The translations under genes and the position numbers were made by a program. From assembly GCA_003577005.1 (NCBI GenBank), contig QEUW01000423.1, positions 1-6,434 of the forward strand: a DNA stretch of 6,434 nt. Direction: 5' to 3'. Of the stretch, positions 1-5,970 are shown piece by piece (the stretch's first letter is position 1; every line of letters begins with the position of its first letter). The notes under the pieces are model-generated. The model was not told where the DNA came from and made no database searches. It worked only from the letters and a program-made list of their open reading frames with translations. Source of the DNA: Chloroflexota bacterium. GTDB taxonomy: Bacteria; Chloroflexota; Anaerolineae; Caldilineales; Caldilineaceae.

Positions 1-478
1 CAACCGCGACGCGGCCGCGCGCCTTATCAGGAAAGCGCATCTGCATCAGCGGAACGCCCACCCCATAGGTGATAAAATCCTCCTGCGGGGTCACTTCGAT
101 CACACACGACGCGGCCAGCGCCTCTTCATCTTTGACCACGCCGCGATAGAGCTTCTTGAGCACATCGGCTTTCACGTCACGGTGCTCCAGCACGTTGGCC
201 ATACCGGAAAAGGTGATCGTAGCCGCCGGAATCTTGATCCACGGCAGGAAGGGGATGCGCTTGGCAATCGGGACTGTGACTGAAACGTGGGGGTTACGGG
301 CGATATGTTTCGCCTTCCACGCTGCTTTGTCGGTGCCGATGTAGAGCTTGTGGTCATCGACGATGTAGACAATGCCCACCGTGCGGGCCTCCCCTGTGGG
401 CGTCACCATGCCGAGCACGGCAAACAGATTCGCTTCGATTTCCTGCCATACCTGGTTAGCCGTCAGTTGAAGGGTCAT
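1..478 (-). CDS. PNPOx-like split-barrel protein (3' end beyond window)
   Basis: The ORF opens with ATG at 478-476 and runs off the left edge after 159 residues, so the C-terminus is missing. An AAGGAG ribosome binding site lies at 490-485, six bases before the ATG. The protein begins MTLQLTANQVWQEIEANLFA, followed by GMVTPTGEARTVGIVYIVDD (about 23-42), KLYIGTDKAAWKAKHIARNP (about 44-63) and VSVTVPI (65-71). This order, in which a short helix, a sensing strand, a K-A-x-x-I/R-N-P turn and a V-x-V strand follow one another, is typical of the pyridoxamine 5'-phosphate oxidase-like FMN/F420-binding split-barrel fold. Such proteins are small soluble flavin or deazaflavin oxidoreductases or cofactor-binding proteins; the substrate cannot be read from the sequence. 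The gene is separated from the CPBP operon by 168 bp containing a repeat element, so it is probably a separate transcription unit. Family assignment fairly sure, function unknown. Confidence 0.8.
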   Translation of the reverse strand, partial: MTLQLTANQVWQEIEANLFAVLGMVTPTGEARTVGIVYIVDDHKLYIGTDKAAWKAKHIARNPHVSVTVPIAKRIPFLPWIKIPAATITFSGMANVLEHRDVKADVLKKLYRGVVKDEEALAASCVIEVTPQEDFITYGVGVPLMQMRFPDKARGRVAV

Positions 479-493
479 GATCTGCTCCTTGTT

Positions 494-634
494 GATAGGG
501 TTAGTACTACAACCGCACTTAGCCGAAACCTGCGGCACAGACCTCCGGGAGGTGGCCGGGTAGCTTCTTCGCCTGGGAGATCTCACCCGGCCACCTCCCG
601 GAGGTCTGTGTGAAAGTGCAGTCGATAGGGTTAG
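494..634. mobile_element. Short MITE-like element with possible target-site duplication
   Basis: A perfect 11-bp direct repeat, GATAGGGTTAG, occurs at 494-504 and 624-634 (13 of 14 when extended left to GTYGATAGGGTTAG from 491 and 621). Between them lie 119 bp with no coding capacity of their own, centred on a long perfect inverted repeat. Nearer the ends, ACCGCACTT (512-520) matches the reverse complement of AAGTGCAGT (614-622) at 8 of 9 positions. Near-terminal inverted repeats inside a direct repeat are what an inserted non-autonomous element leaves. No transposase is present. It fills the spacer between the end of the CPBP operon and the PNPOx-like gene, whose ribosome binding site begins only four bases from the direct repeat. 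Insertion is inference; the repeats themselves are directly visible. Confidence 0.5.
536..610. repeat. Perfect 26-bp inverted repeat (long hairpin)
   Basis: Bases 536-561 are the exact reverse complement of 585-610, with 23 bases between them. Each arm also contains ACCTCC facing GGAGGT around one central base, so either arm can fold into a small hairpin, and the loop contains the palindrome GAGATCTC (577-584). A transcript of either strand would form a very stable stem. It lies 37 bp past the stop of the last CPBP gene, so it could protect or end the operon transcript, but no run of T follows the stem on either strand, so it does not look like a standard intrinsic terminator. A REP/MITE-type palindrome is the more likely reading. 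Confidence 0.9.
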
Positions 635-646
635 GGGCTACCTCTT

Positions 647-1534
647 TCAAGCCATCTGCGCCCTGAGCGGCTGGCGCGAGAGCTGCCTGCCGTTGGCCAC
701 GGCGACCACTGCCACGACAACCCACGTCGCGGCGCTCATTGTGAGGCAGTAGGTCAAGAACGGCGCCCCCGATAGCGCAGGCGGGCCGAGGATCAGCATG
801 CTGGCCGTGAGCGTCGCGTGCATGAGCATCGCCACGAGCAGGCTTCCCCCAGTACGGTCGTAGACCCACACCATGAGCACCCGGAAACCCACCAGTTGCC
901 CGACCAGCAGGTCGAAGCCTCTCACGGTCAGGAAGAGGGCCAGCGGGACCCCTCCGATGGTGCTGCCGCTCATCCAGAAGATCACAGAGAAATGCACCGC
1001 TCCCCACAGCACTCCCACGATGAGCGCGGTAGCAAACACCCCATAACGCTGCCTCAGTGTGGGCACCGCAAACCCCGTCCACCCGAGCTCCTCCAACAAG
1101 CCACCACCGATCAGCCCCCACGAAATACCAAACAGCAGCAAGGCAGTCTTGTCGCTCGTGGTGAGGATACCGGGAAGGAATTCAAGGGAGAACAGCGAGA
1201 GCGCAAGGAGCCCCGCTCCATACAAGAGCGGGGCGGTCAGGATCGCCACCGCATACCAGCGTGCGCCCACTCGCCACTTCGTCATCCTCGCGCGGAGGTC
1301 GCGCAAGCCCGCCCCGCCATAGACCAGGCCGGTCAGCAGGAGGCCAGCCACGCTCGGCCCCGCAAGCCACACCAGCATCGCAAACGGAAGCAGCCGCTCG
1401 ACTTGCTCAGCAGTGCCTGGGATTGCGCCAGGTCCGCCGACTACCATGAGGACGCCGCCCCAGGAGATGGCGAACGCCAAAGTGTAGAAGGTTAGGACTG
1501 GGCGCCGCTTGATAAAAGCTCTGATGGTTGTCAC
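647..1534 (-). CDS. CPBP family intramembrane metalloprotease, copy D (last gene of operon)
   Basis: CPBP (Abi/CAAX-protease-like, Rce1-related) membrane protein of 295 residues. The start chosen is GTG at 1534-1532: AAGGAGG lies at 1546-1540, five bases upstream, and the product then begins MTTIRAFIKRRPVLT exactly like its paralogues. A longer in-frame start at 1576 is open but would place the ribosome binding site inside the gene. About eight hydrophobic segments are visible. Active-site candidates are E148 and E149 in LEELGWTGFAVP, H181 in VLWGAVHF and H239 in AMLMHATLTAS. In Rce1-type enzymes these positions bind zinc and cleave substrate within the membrane. The canonical EExxxR arginine is Thr here (T153), and the usual Asn after the last His is absent. 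The gene lies 57 nt after copy C, closing the operon. Protease fold likely; activity and substrate unknown. Confidence 0.88.
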   Translation of the reverse strand: MTTIRAFIKRRPVLTFYTLAFAISWGGVLMVVGGPGAIPGTAEQVERLLPFAMLVWLAGPSVAGLLLTGLVYGGAGLRDLRARMTKWRVGARWYAVAILTAPLLYGAGLLALSLFSLEFLPGILTTSDKTALLLFGISWGLIGGGLLEELGWTGFAVPTLRQRYGVFATALIVGVLWGAVHFSVIFWMSGSTIGGVPLALFLTVRGFDLLVGQLVGFRVLMVWVYDRTGGSLLVAMLMHATLTASMLILGPPALSGAPFLTYCLTMSAATWVVVAVVAVANGRQLSRQPLRAQMA

Positions 1535-1641
1535 AATGTCCTCCTTGCTGGCGAGATTGCGCAAACACCGCGCCATCCGCTTGGCTGCTCCTCAACGGAG
1601 CCTAAGCTGGGGCGAGCCGATGCCAGCGGGCGGCTTGCCTG
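1535..1641. repeat. Duplicated junction block, member 1 (matches 5198-5304)
   Basis: These 107 bases align without any gap to 5198-5304. By my hand count 80 of 107 positions agree, rising to 41 of 50 in the half that is coding for the gene upstream. The block covers the spacer ahead of CPBP copy D, its ribosome binding site, and the last codons of copy C. Its partner covers the spacer ahead of copy A and the last codons of the DUF998 gene. The identical length and lack of gaps argue for descent from one ancestral segment and mark a duplication breakpoint. Confidence 0.8.
1540..1546 (-). promoter_or_regulatory. Ribosome binding site deciding the GTG start of CPBP copy D
   Basis: The minus strand reads AAGGAGG, a strong Shine-Dalgarno match, five bases before GTG at 1534. 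It favours this GTG over the longer in-frame ATG at 1576. The same block, from ribosome binding site into the preceding CGAG, recurs almost unchanged ahead of copy B (4303-4317). Confidence 0.8.
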
Positions 1642-2497
1642 GTCGTGAGAGCTGTCCGCCGTTGGCCACGGCGACTGCGGCCACGACGACCCACGTCACA
1701 GCGGCATACACGAACCCAATGGTCCAGTAGGCCACTCCTGGCACCGGGGGGATGAGAATGAACTGGAAGGCTGCGAGACTCACGTGCATGAGGATCGCCA
1801 CGAGCAGGCTTCCAGTGCGGTCATAGACCCAGGCCATGAGCACCCGGTAGGCCGTCAGTTGCCCGGCAAGGACACCAAAGAGCCATGCGGGCAGAAAGAC
1901 GGCCAGGGAGATCGCTCCTGAGGTAACGCCGCTTGCCCAGAAGTTCACAAAGAAGTGCCACAAACCCCACAGGACCCCCACAATCAGCCCTGTGGTGAGG
2001 ATGCTGTAACGCAACCTCAGCCGGGGGATGGCGAACCCCGTCCAGCCGAGCTCCTCAAAGATGCCTGCCCCCAGCCCCACCGCGAGACCCATCAGCAACA
2101 GCGCAGCCTTGTCATCCGCCGTGTAGATGCGGGGGAGAAATTCAGGCGAGAGTAGCGAGAGCACAAGTAATACCGCCATGATCGAGAGCGGAGTGGTCAG
2201 CAGCGCCACTGCATACCAGCGTGCGCCCACCCGCCACTTGAGCAATCGGCTGCTAAATTCGCGCAGGCCCGCCCTGCCATCGACCAGTCCGGTCAACAGG
2301 AGGCCGGCCACGGCGGGGCCGACGAGCATCGCTGGGACCGCATATGGGATTAACGCCTGGAGCTGCTCCGGCGTGATCGAGAATCCGCCAGCACCGACCC
2401 CGACCACAGCGAGCATACCGCCCCAGGAGATAGCGAACGTGAGGACGTAGTAGGTCAGCACTGGGTGTCGCTGGATGAAAGCTCTAACGGTTGTCAT
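1592..2497 (-). CDS. CPBP family intramembrane metalloprotease, copy C, with DUF998-derived tail
   Basis: CPBP/Rce1-like membrane protein of 301 residues. ATG at 2497-2495 is preferred: AAGGAAGGG lies just upstream (2509-2501) and the product begins MTTVRAFIQRHPVLT like the other copies; an open extension to 2542 is considered untranslated. Active-site candidates are E148-E149 in FEELGWTGFAIPRL, H181 in VLWGLWHF and H238 in AILMHVSLAAF; T153 replaces the canonical Arg. About eight hydrophobic segments can be drawn. The C-terminus is unusual: after NGGQLSRP it continues GKPPAGIGSPQLRLR, whereas copies B and D end in RQPLR-type tails. The same tail, GKPSAGVGSPQLTPR, ends the DUF998 protein, and the DNA agrees at 41 of 50 bases. 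Copy C therefore looks like a hybrid formed at a duplication joint. It lies 102 nt after the DUF4097-like gene. Confidence 0.88.
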   Translation of the reverse strand: MTTVRAFIQRHPVLTYYVLTFAISWGGMLAVVGVGAGGFSITPEQLQALIPYAVPAMLVGPAVAGLLLTGLVDGRAGLREFSSRLLKWRVGARWYAVALLTTPLSIMAVLLVLSLLSPEFLPRIYTADDKAALLLMGLAVGLGAGIFEELGWTGFAIPRLRLRYSILTTGLIVGVLWGLWHFFVNFWASGVTSGAISLAVFLPAWLFGVLAGQLTAYRVLMAWVYDRTGSLLVAILMHVSLAAFQFILIPPVPGVAYWTIGFVYAAVTWVVVAAVAVANGGQLSRPGKPPAGIGSPQLRLR

Positions 2498-2570
2498 AAT
2501 CCCTTCCTTTCTAATGGGATCCGCAAATACTGCACCAGCCACATAGGATCATTTGCTCCAAGCTCTCCTT

Positions 2571-2640
2571 GTCGGTCCGGGCTGGTCGCTGCACGTGTCT
2601 TACCTGGTGCTGACGCTCACATTGCCAGCGCCGCTCTTAG
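2571..2640. repeat. Direct repeat at DUF4097 gene end (matches 3351-3420)
   Basis: This segment holds the last 13 codons and stop of the DUF4097-like gene plus about 29 bp downstream. It aligns without gaps to 3351-3420, exactly 780 bp away, with 47 of 70 bases agreeing by hand count. The match includes GTCCGGGCTG, which lies past the stop codon, so the internal protein repeats alone do not explain it. Confidence 0.65.
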
Positions 2641-3337
2641 CCGTGATCTCAACCTTATCGGCGGCGCTGTCATAGTCAGCTGACTGGTACGTGTTGCCAT
2701 CGATCTTGCTGAACCGTGAGTCCACGGTCACCTTACCTAACCCACTGGTTGCATGAACCTTGGCGGCGACGCCAGCCGGCACGTGTACCACCACGTTGCC
2801 CGCACCGCTCTGGGCATTGACGCTGCTGCTGCCGGTGATGCCGCTACCGATGTCAACGGTCACATTGCCTCCACCGGTCTTGGCAGCAACGCTGAGGCTA
2901 GCAGCGTTGTCAGGCAGAACCAGGTCCATGTTGCCTCCACCGGTATCGGCCATGACGCGGGTGACAGTTATGCCCGCGAGATCAAGCTTGACGTTGCCGC
3001 CACCACTGTGGGCTGTAATGTCGAACTGCACGTTAGGGTTGAGATGGATCTGCCATTCGTATGCTCCGCTGCAGGCTGCCCAAGGCAGACGGAACCAGGA
3101 TCGTCCGCTCCCGCCCCCCCGCAGTGTGAGGGTGGCCTGGCCGTTGTTGGAACTCAGGGTCTCGGTGGGTAGGCCCTGCTGCTCGAAGTACTGTAGCGCG
3201 CCGCTTGCCAGCAGTTGCTCGCCGCCGGTGAGCCGGTCGACCGTCAGGTTGCCGGAGTCCGGGTTGATCTCCACAACGGCCGTCTTTGTGCCGTTGAGAG
3301 GCTCCGACAGGTTGTGGGTGAGTACGTTCTTAGTCAT
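2600..3337 (-). CDS. DUF4097/LiaF-like beta-strand repeat protein
   Basis: A 245-residue protein starting at ATG 3337-3335 with AGGAGA seven bases upstream (3350-3345). It has no signal peptide or membrane segment. The N-terminal part (about 18-100) reads VVEINPDSGNLTVDRLTGGE and contains a Trp-rich stretch (W81, W86, W95), resembling the N-terminal region of LiaF/'toast-rack' proteins. The rest is a run of short beta repeats: SGGGNVKLDL (111), TGGGNMDLVL (132), TGGGNVTVDI (154), SGAGNVVVHV (177), SGLGKVTVDS (198) and SGAGNVSVST (235), spaced 21-23 residues apart except the last at 37. This is the pattern of DUF4097, a single-sheet or solenoid-like fold. LiaF relatives act in sensing cell-envelope stress in Firmicutes; whether that applies here is inference. 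It sits between CPBP copies B and C in the operon. The absence of an anchor suggests a cytoplasmic protein that may bind membrane partners. Confidence 0.75.
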   Translation of the reverse strand: MTKNVLTHNLSEPLNGTKTAVVEINPDSGNLTVDRLTGGEQLLASGALQYFEQQGLPTETLSSNNGQATLTLRGGGSGRSWFRLPWAACSGAYEWQIHLNPNVQFDITAHSGGGNVKLDLAGITVTRVMADTGGGNMDLVLPDNAASLSVAAKTGGGNVTVDIGSGITGSSSVNAQSGAGNVVVHVPAGVAAKVHATSGLGKVTVDSRFSKIDGNTYQSADYDSAADKVEITAKSGAGNVSVSTR

Positions 3338-3350
3338 GATTGTATCTCCT

Positions 3351-3420
3351 ATCAGTCCGGGCTGACCATCGCCCGGGTTCTCCTTGGTGTTGCCGCTAAC
3401 ATTGCCGGCGTTGCTGTCCC
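3351..3420 (-). pseudogene. Relic of a second DUF4097-like gene 3' end
   Basis: Between the stop of CPBP copy B (3431) and the start of the intact DUF4097-like gene lies a 70-bp segment matching that gene's own 3' end and downstream flank (2571-2640). Read in the matching frame it gives DSNAGNVSGNTKE, against KSGAGNVSVSTR-stop in the intact gene; the stop codon has become GAG. There is no longer ORF here. An AAAGGAG sequence lies just upstream (3430-3424). The simplest reading is a former tandem copy of the DUF4097 gene of which only the tail survives, or a duplicated 3' flank. Identity is modest (47 of 70), so the event would be old. Confidence 0.5.
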
Positions 3421-3430
3421 TGTTCTCCTT

Positions 3431-4297
3431 TCAAGCTATTCGCCTCCGGAGCGGTTGTCGCGAGATTTGTCCGCTGTTGGCCACGGCGACCGCTGCCACG
3501 ACAATCCACAGCGCGAGGGCCAACACGAGGTTATAAGTCACGAAGGCCCACCCCGTCGCCGGGGGCGTGAGGACGTAGAAGATGCTGGGGATGAGACTGG
3601 CGTGCATGAGCATCGCCAAGAGCAGGCTCTCGGTCCGGTCGTAGACCCACACCATGAGCACCCGGTAGGGCGGCAGGAAAGAAAAGAGCGCAACGGGTAC
3701 ATAGATGGCAAGTGAGACTGTCCCCGCAGAATCGCTGCTTCCCCAGAAGGATGTGGGCGAATGCCACGCTCCCCACAGAACGCCTACGATAAGCCCGGTG
3801 GCAAGGAGGCTGTAGCGGAGCTTTATCCTGGGCGCGGCGAACCCCGTCCAACCCAGCTCCTCAAGGAAGCCCCCCGCAAGCCCCGCCACGATGCCGGACA
3901 GCAGCAAGGACGCCTTGTCACTCGCGGTGAAGATGCTGGGGAGGAACACAGGCGAGGTCAGCGACAGCGGCAGCAGGGTTGCCATCACGGTGAGCGGAGC
4001 AGTCAGGAGCGCGACTGCATACCAGCGAGCGCTCACTCGCCAACGCAGCAACCGGGACAGAAGCTCGCGCAATCCTGCCCTTCCATCGACCAGGCTGGTC
4101 AACACCACGCCAGCTACACTGGGGCCGGCGAGGATCGCCAGAACCACGAACGGGAGAAACATATCGAGTCGCTCTGGGGTGCTCGTGAAGCCGCCGGGAC
4201 CGAGTACGATGAGGATGCCGCCCCAGGAGATGGCGAACGTAAGGACGAAGTAGGTCAGCACCGGGTGGCGCTTGATAAAAGTCTCAATGGTGGTCAT
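3431..4297 (-). CDS. CPBP family intramembrane metalloprotease, copy B
   Basis: CPBP/Rce1-like membrane protein of 288 residues. Two ATG codons are adjacent (4300 and 4297); the second is chosen because it leaves five bases after AAGGAGG (4309-4303), the same spacing as in copy D, and gives the shared MTTIETFIKRHPVLT start, while the first leaves only two. Active-site candidates are E146-E147 in LEELGWTGFAAPRI, H179 in VLWGAWHS and H232 in AMLMHASLIPS. T151 replaces the Arg of EExxxR. The loop before the third hydrophobic stretch carries GRAGLRELLSRLLRWRVSARWYA-type basic residues (about 72-94) shared by all copies. The gene is 27 nt after copy A, the tightest gap in the operon, so translational coupling with copy A is plausible. 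The C-terminus, RQPLRRRIA, resembles that of copy D. Confidence 0.88.
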   Translation of the reverse strand: MTTIETFIKRHPVLTYFVLTFAISWGGILIVLGPGGFTSTPERLDMFLPFVVLAILAGPSVAGVVLTSLVDGRAGLRELLSRLLRWRVSARWYAVALLTAPLTVMATLLPLSLTSPVFLPSIFTASDKASLLLSGIVAGLAGGFLEELGWTGFAAPRIKLRYSLLATGLIVGVLWGAWHSPTSFWGSSDSAGTVSLAIYVPVALFSFLPPYRVLMVWVYDRTESLLLAMLMHASLIPSIFYVLTPPATGWAFVTYNLVLALALWIVVAAVAVANSGQISRQPLRRRIA

Positions 4298-4302
4298 CAT
4301 GT

Positions 4303-4309
4303 CCTCCTT
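4303..4309 (-). promoter_or_regulatory. Ribosome binding site deciding the start of CPBP copy B
   Basis: AAGGAGG on the minus strand is five bases before the second of two adjacent ATG codons and only two before the first, favouring the start at 4297. The surrounding 20 bases match those ahead of copy D at all but one position, showing that the leader was duplicated together with the gene. Confidence 0.7.
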
Positions 4310-4324
4310 GCTGACGAGTTGCAG

Positions 4325-5197
4325 TCAACGACTTGTTGCACCCATTTCCGTATAAAGCGGTGGCCGCGCGAACTGCCCGCGGTCGGCCAGCATGATAACT
4401 GCCACGACGATCCACCACACGGCGGCCCCTACGAGGATAGAGGCCAAAAGGGGCACCCCTGCTAACGCCAGCGGCGCTGTGATGATCATGCTGGCGGTGA
4501 GACTCACGTGCATGAGCACTGCCACGAGCAGGCTGCCGGTATGATCGTAGACCCATACCATGAGCACCCTGTAGGCCGGCAGCCAGGAGAAGAGGCGCAC
4601 GAGTAGGATGGCAAACGGGAGCACCCCGGAGAAACTGTCAGCCTGCCAGAACATCGGGAAATGCCACGCACCCCACAGGACGCCCACAACGAGCCCGGTA
4701 GTCAGGACGCCATACCGCTGTCTCATTCGGGGAATGGCGAACCCCGTCCAGCCTAGCTCCTCGAAGAGGCCGACCATCAGCCCCGCCGTAATGCCGGACA
4801 GCAGAGGCGCAATCAGGTCGTCCGTGGTGAAGATGGCGGGAAGGAACTCGCGGGAGAACAGCGAGAGCGCAAGGGGCGTCGCCGTCGCCAGGAGCGGGGC
4901 AGTCAGGAGCGCGATCGCGTACCAGCACACACCCACCCGCCACCTGAGCAACCGCGAGAGAAACTCGCGCAGTCCCGCCCTGCCAGAGACCAGGACCGTC
5001 AACAGGATGCCTGCTACACTGGGGCCAGCCAGATACGCCATGAGCGCAGACAGGGATATCGTCTCGAATTTTTCGGCTGTCATCGGGAGTCCACCCGGAC
5101 CGAGTACGATGAAAACGCCGCCCCCGGAGATGGCGAACACCAGAGCGAAGTAGGTCAGCACCGGGTGCCGCTGGATGAAAGCTTGGATGGTTGTCAC
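4325..5197 (-). CDS. CPBP family intramembrane metalloprotease, copy A (first of four)
   Basis: CPBP/Rce1-like membrane protein of 290 residues with a GTG start at 5197-5195. The ribosome binding site is weak, AAAGGGGGG at 5210-5202, but the product start MTTIQAFIQRHPVLT matches the paralogues. Active-site candidates are E146-E147 in FEELGWTGFAIPRM, H179 in VLWGAWHF and H230 in AVLMHVSLTAS; T151 replaces the canonical Arg. Small departures from the other copies are SGGG for SWGG near residue 25, VCWYA for ARWYA near residue 91, and a C-terminus LYTEMGATSR unlike the others. The gene follows DUF998 by 57 nt, and its upstream spacer is homologous to that before copy D. It is probably a functional member of the array; the substrate is unknown. 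Confidence 0.88.
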   Translation of the reverse strand: MTTIQAFIQRHPVLTYFALVFAISGGGVFIVLGPGGLPMTAEKFETISLSALMAYLAGPSVAGILLTVLVSGRAGLREFLSRLLRWRVGVCWYAIALLTAPLLATATPLALSLFSREFLPAIFTTDDLIAPLLSGITAGLMVGLFEELGWTGFAIPRMRQRYGVLTTGLVVGVLWGAWHFPMFWQADSFSGVLPFAILLVRLFSWLPAYRVLMVWVYDHTGSLLVAVLMHVSLTASMIITAPLALAGVPLLASILVGAAVWWIVVAVIMLADRGQFARPPLYTEMGATSR

Positions 5198-5304
5198 AAT
5201 GCCCCCCTTTCTGGCAAGATTTCGTGAAGGCTACGCCGGCTGCCTGGATGCCCATCAACGGGGCGTGAGTTGGGGCGACCCGACGCCGGCGGATGGCTTG
5301 CCTG
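5198..5304. repeat. Duplicated junction block, member 2 (matches 1535-1641)
   Basis: The block contains the spacer ahead of CPBP copy A and the final codons of the DUF998 gene. The gap-free match to 1535-1641 puts the same tail-spacer-start junction in front of two CPBP genes. Since the tail is out of character for a CPBP protein but belongs naturally to this DUF998 context, this copy is the more likely source. Confidence 0.8.
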
Positions 5305-5926
5305 CGGCCGCGGTCACTTGGGCGCGCCAGAGCGCAATCGCCAGCACGACGGTCCACACAAAGTAGGCGAAAATGGTGATGCGCTCCCAGACCCCCATCC
5401 ACGGCGTGGGCAGGCCTTGTGCCATCCGGCCACCGTCCCAGAAGGCCAAAATCGCCATCAGGAGGAAGACCAGGAAGGTTCCCACCGAATAGAGGCGGAA
5501 CCGCTTGCCGAGCGCCGCCGCGCCAAACCCCATGGCGACCAGCATCGCGAGGACACCTACGCCGGTGAGTGTTGCGTGCATGGCGTCGCTAAACGTCGCT
5601 TCGCCGCCCCGCAGGTGCATCGGGAAGAAGAGCTGAATGACGAGGCCGAGAACCTCCTTGGCGATGATTGCTCCTGCGGTTACGCGCAGTGCGCGCTTGC
5701 CACCAGCGGATAGCCAGATGCCCACGCCGAATGCGTAGACAAGCAGGCTATACACGATCAAAGGTGGATCGACAAACGATTTCGTCGGAGCCTCGACCGC
5801 AAACAACTCGCTGACACTCTGCGAGGCGGAGCTGTAGCCCGCCCACAGTTGGCCCGCGATCCCGGTGGTCACAACATAGAGCAGCGGAGCCACGATACCG
5901 CAAGCGAGCAAGATCTTTCGTAACAT
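5255..5926 (-). CDS. DUF998 family integral membrane protein (first gene of operon)
   Basis: A 223-residue membrane protein starting at ATG 5926-5924, with AAGGAG seven bases upstream (5939-5934). Six hydrophobic segments are visible at about 5-25, 55-73, 80-100, 118-139, 146-164 and 183-201. The sequence ASQSVSELFAVEAPTKS after the first helix, FPMHLRG (101-107), DAMHATLTG (114-122) and GVWERITIFAYFVW (178-191) are the landmarks I associate with DUF998 proteins, a family of unknown function. The C-terminal GKPSAGVGSPQLTPR is shared with CPBP copy C through a duplication. It is promoter-proximal in the six-gene unit: the spacer upstream is 310 bp and all later gaps are short. No catalytic residues can be proposed; family assignment is good, role unknown. 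Confidence 0.82.
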   Translation of the reverse strand: MLRKILLACGIVAPLLYVVTTGIAGQLWAGYSSASQSVSELFAVEAPTKSFVDPPLIVYSLLVYAFGVGIWLSAGGKRALRVTAGAIIAKEVLGLVIQLFFPMHLRGGEATFSDAMHATLTGVGVLAMLVAMGFGAAALGKRFRLYSVGTFLVFLLMAILAFWDGGRMAQGLPTPWMGVWERITIFAYFVWTVVLAIALWRAQVTAAAGKPSAGVGSPQLTPR

Positions 5927-5970
5927 CTCTCATCTCCTTGTGTTGAGATTCCTTTTGTTCCTTACCTGCC

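Noticed and set aside
536..610. Intrinsic terminator for the CPBP operon
   Set aside because: The stem is far longer than usual and no T-run follows it on either strand, so repeat element is the better description.
519..1121. 200-residue minus-strand ORF overlapping the end of CPBP copy D
   Set aside because: It is out of frame with the CPBP gene, runs through the inverted-repeat spacer and has a low-complexity R/G/A/H-rich composition. It is a shadow of high GC content.
818..1495. 225-residue plus-strand ORF
   Set aside because: Antisense to CPBP copy D, rich in H, Q, E, P and R without domain character; similar antisense frames recur over copies B and C because the copies are homologous.
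2760..3365. 201-residue plus-strand ORF with LPPPV repeats
   Set aside because: The repeats are the antisense reading of the GGGNV repeats of the DUF4097-like gene, which has the ribosome binding site and recognisable family pattern.
4638..5402. 254-residue minus-strand ORF spanning the DUF998-CPBP junction
   Set aside because: It crosses the boundary of two well-supported genes in a different frame and has no recognisable features.
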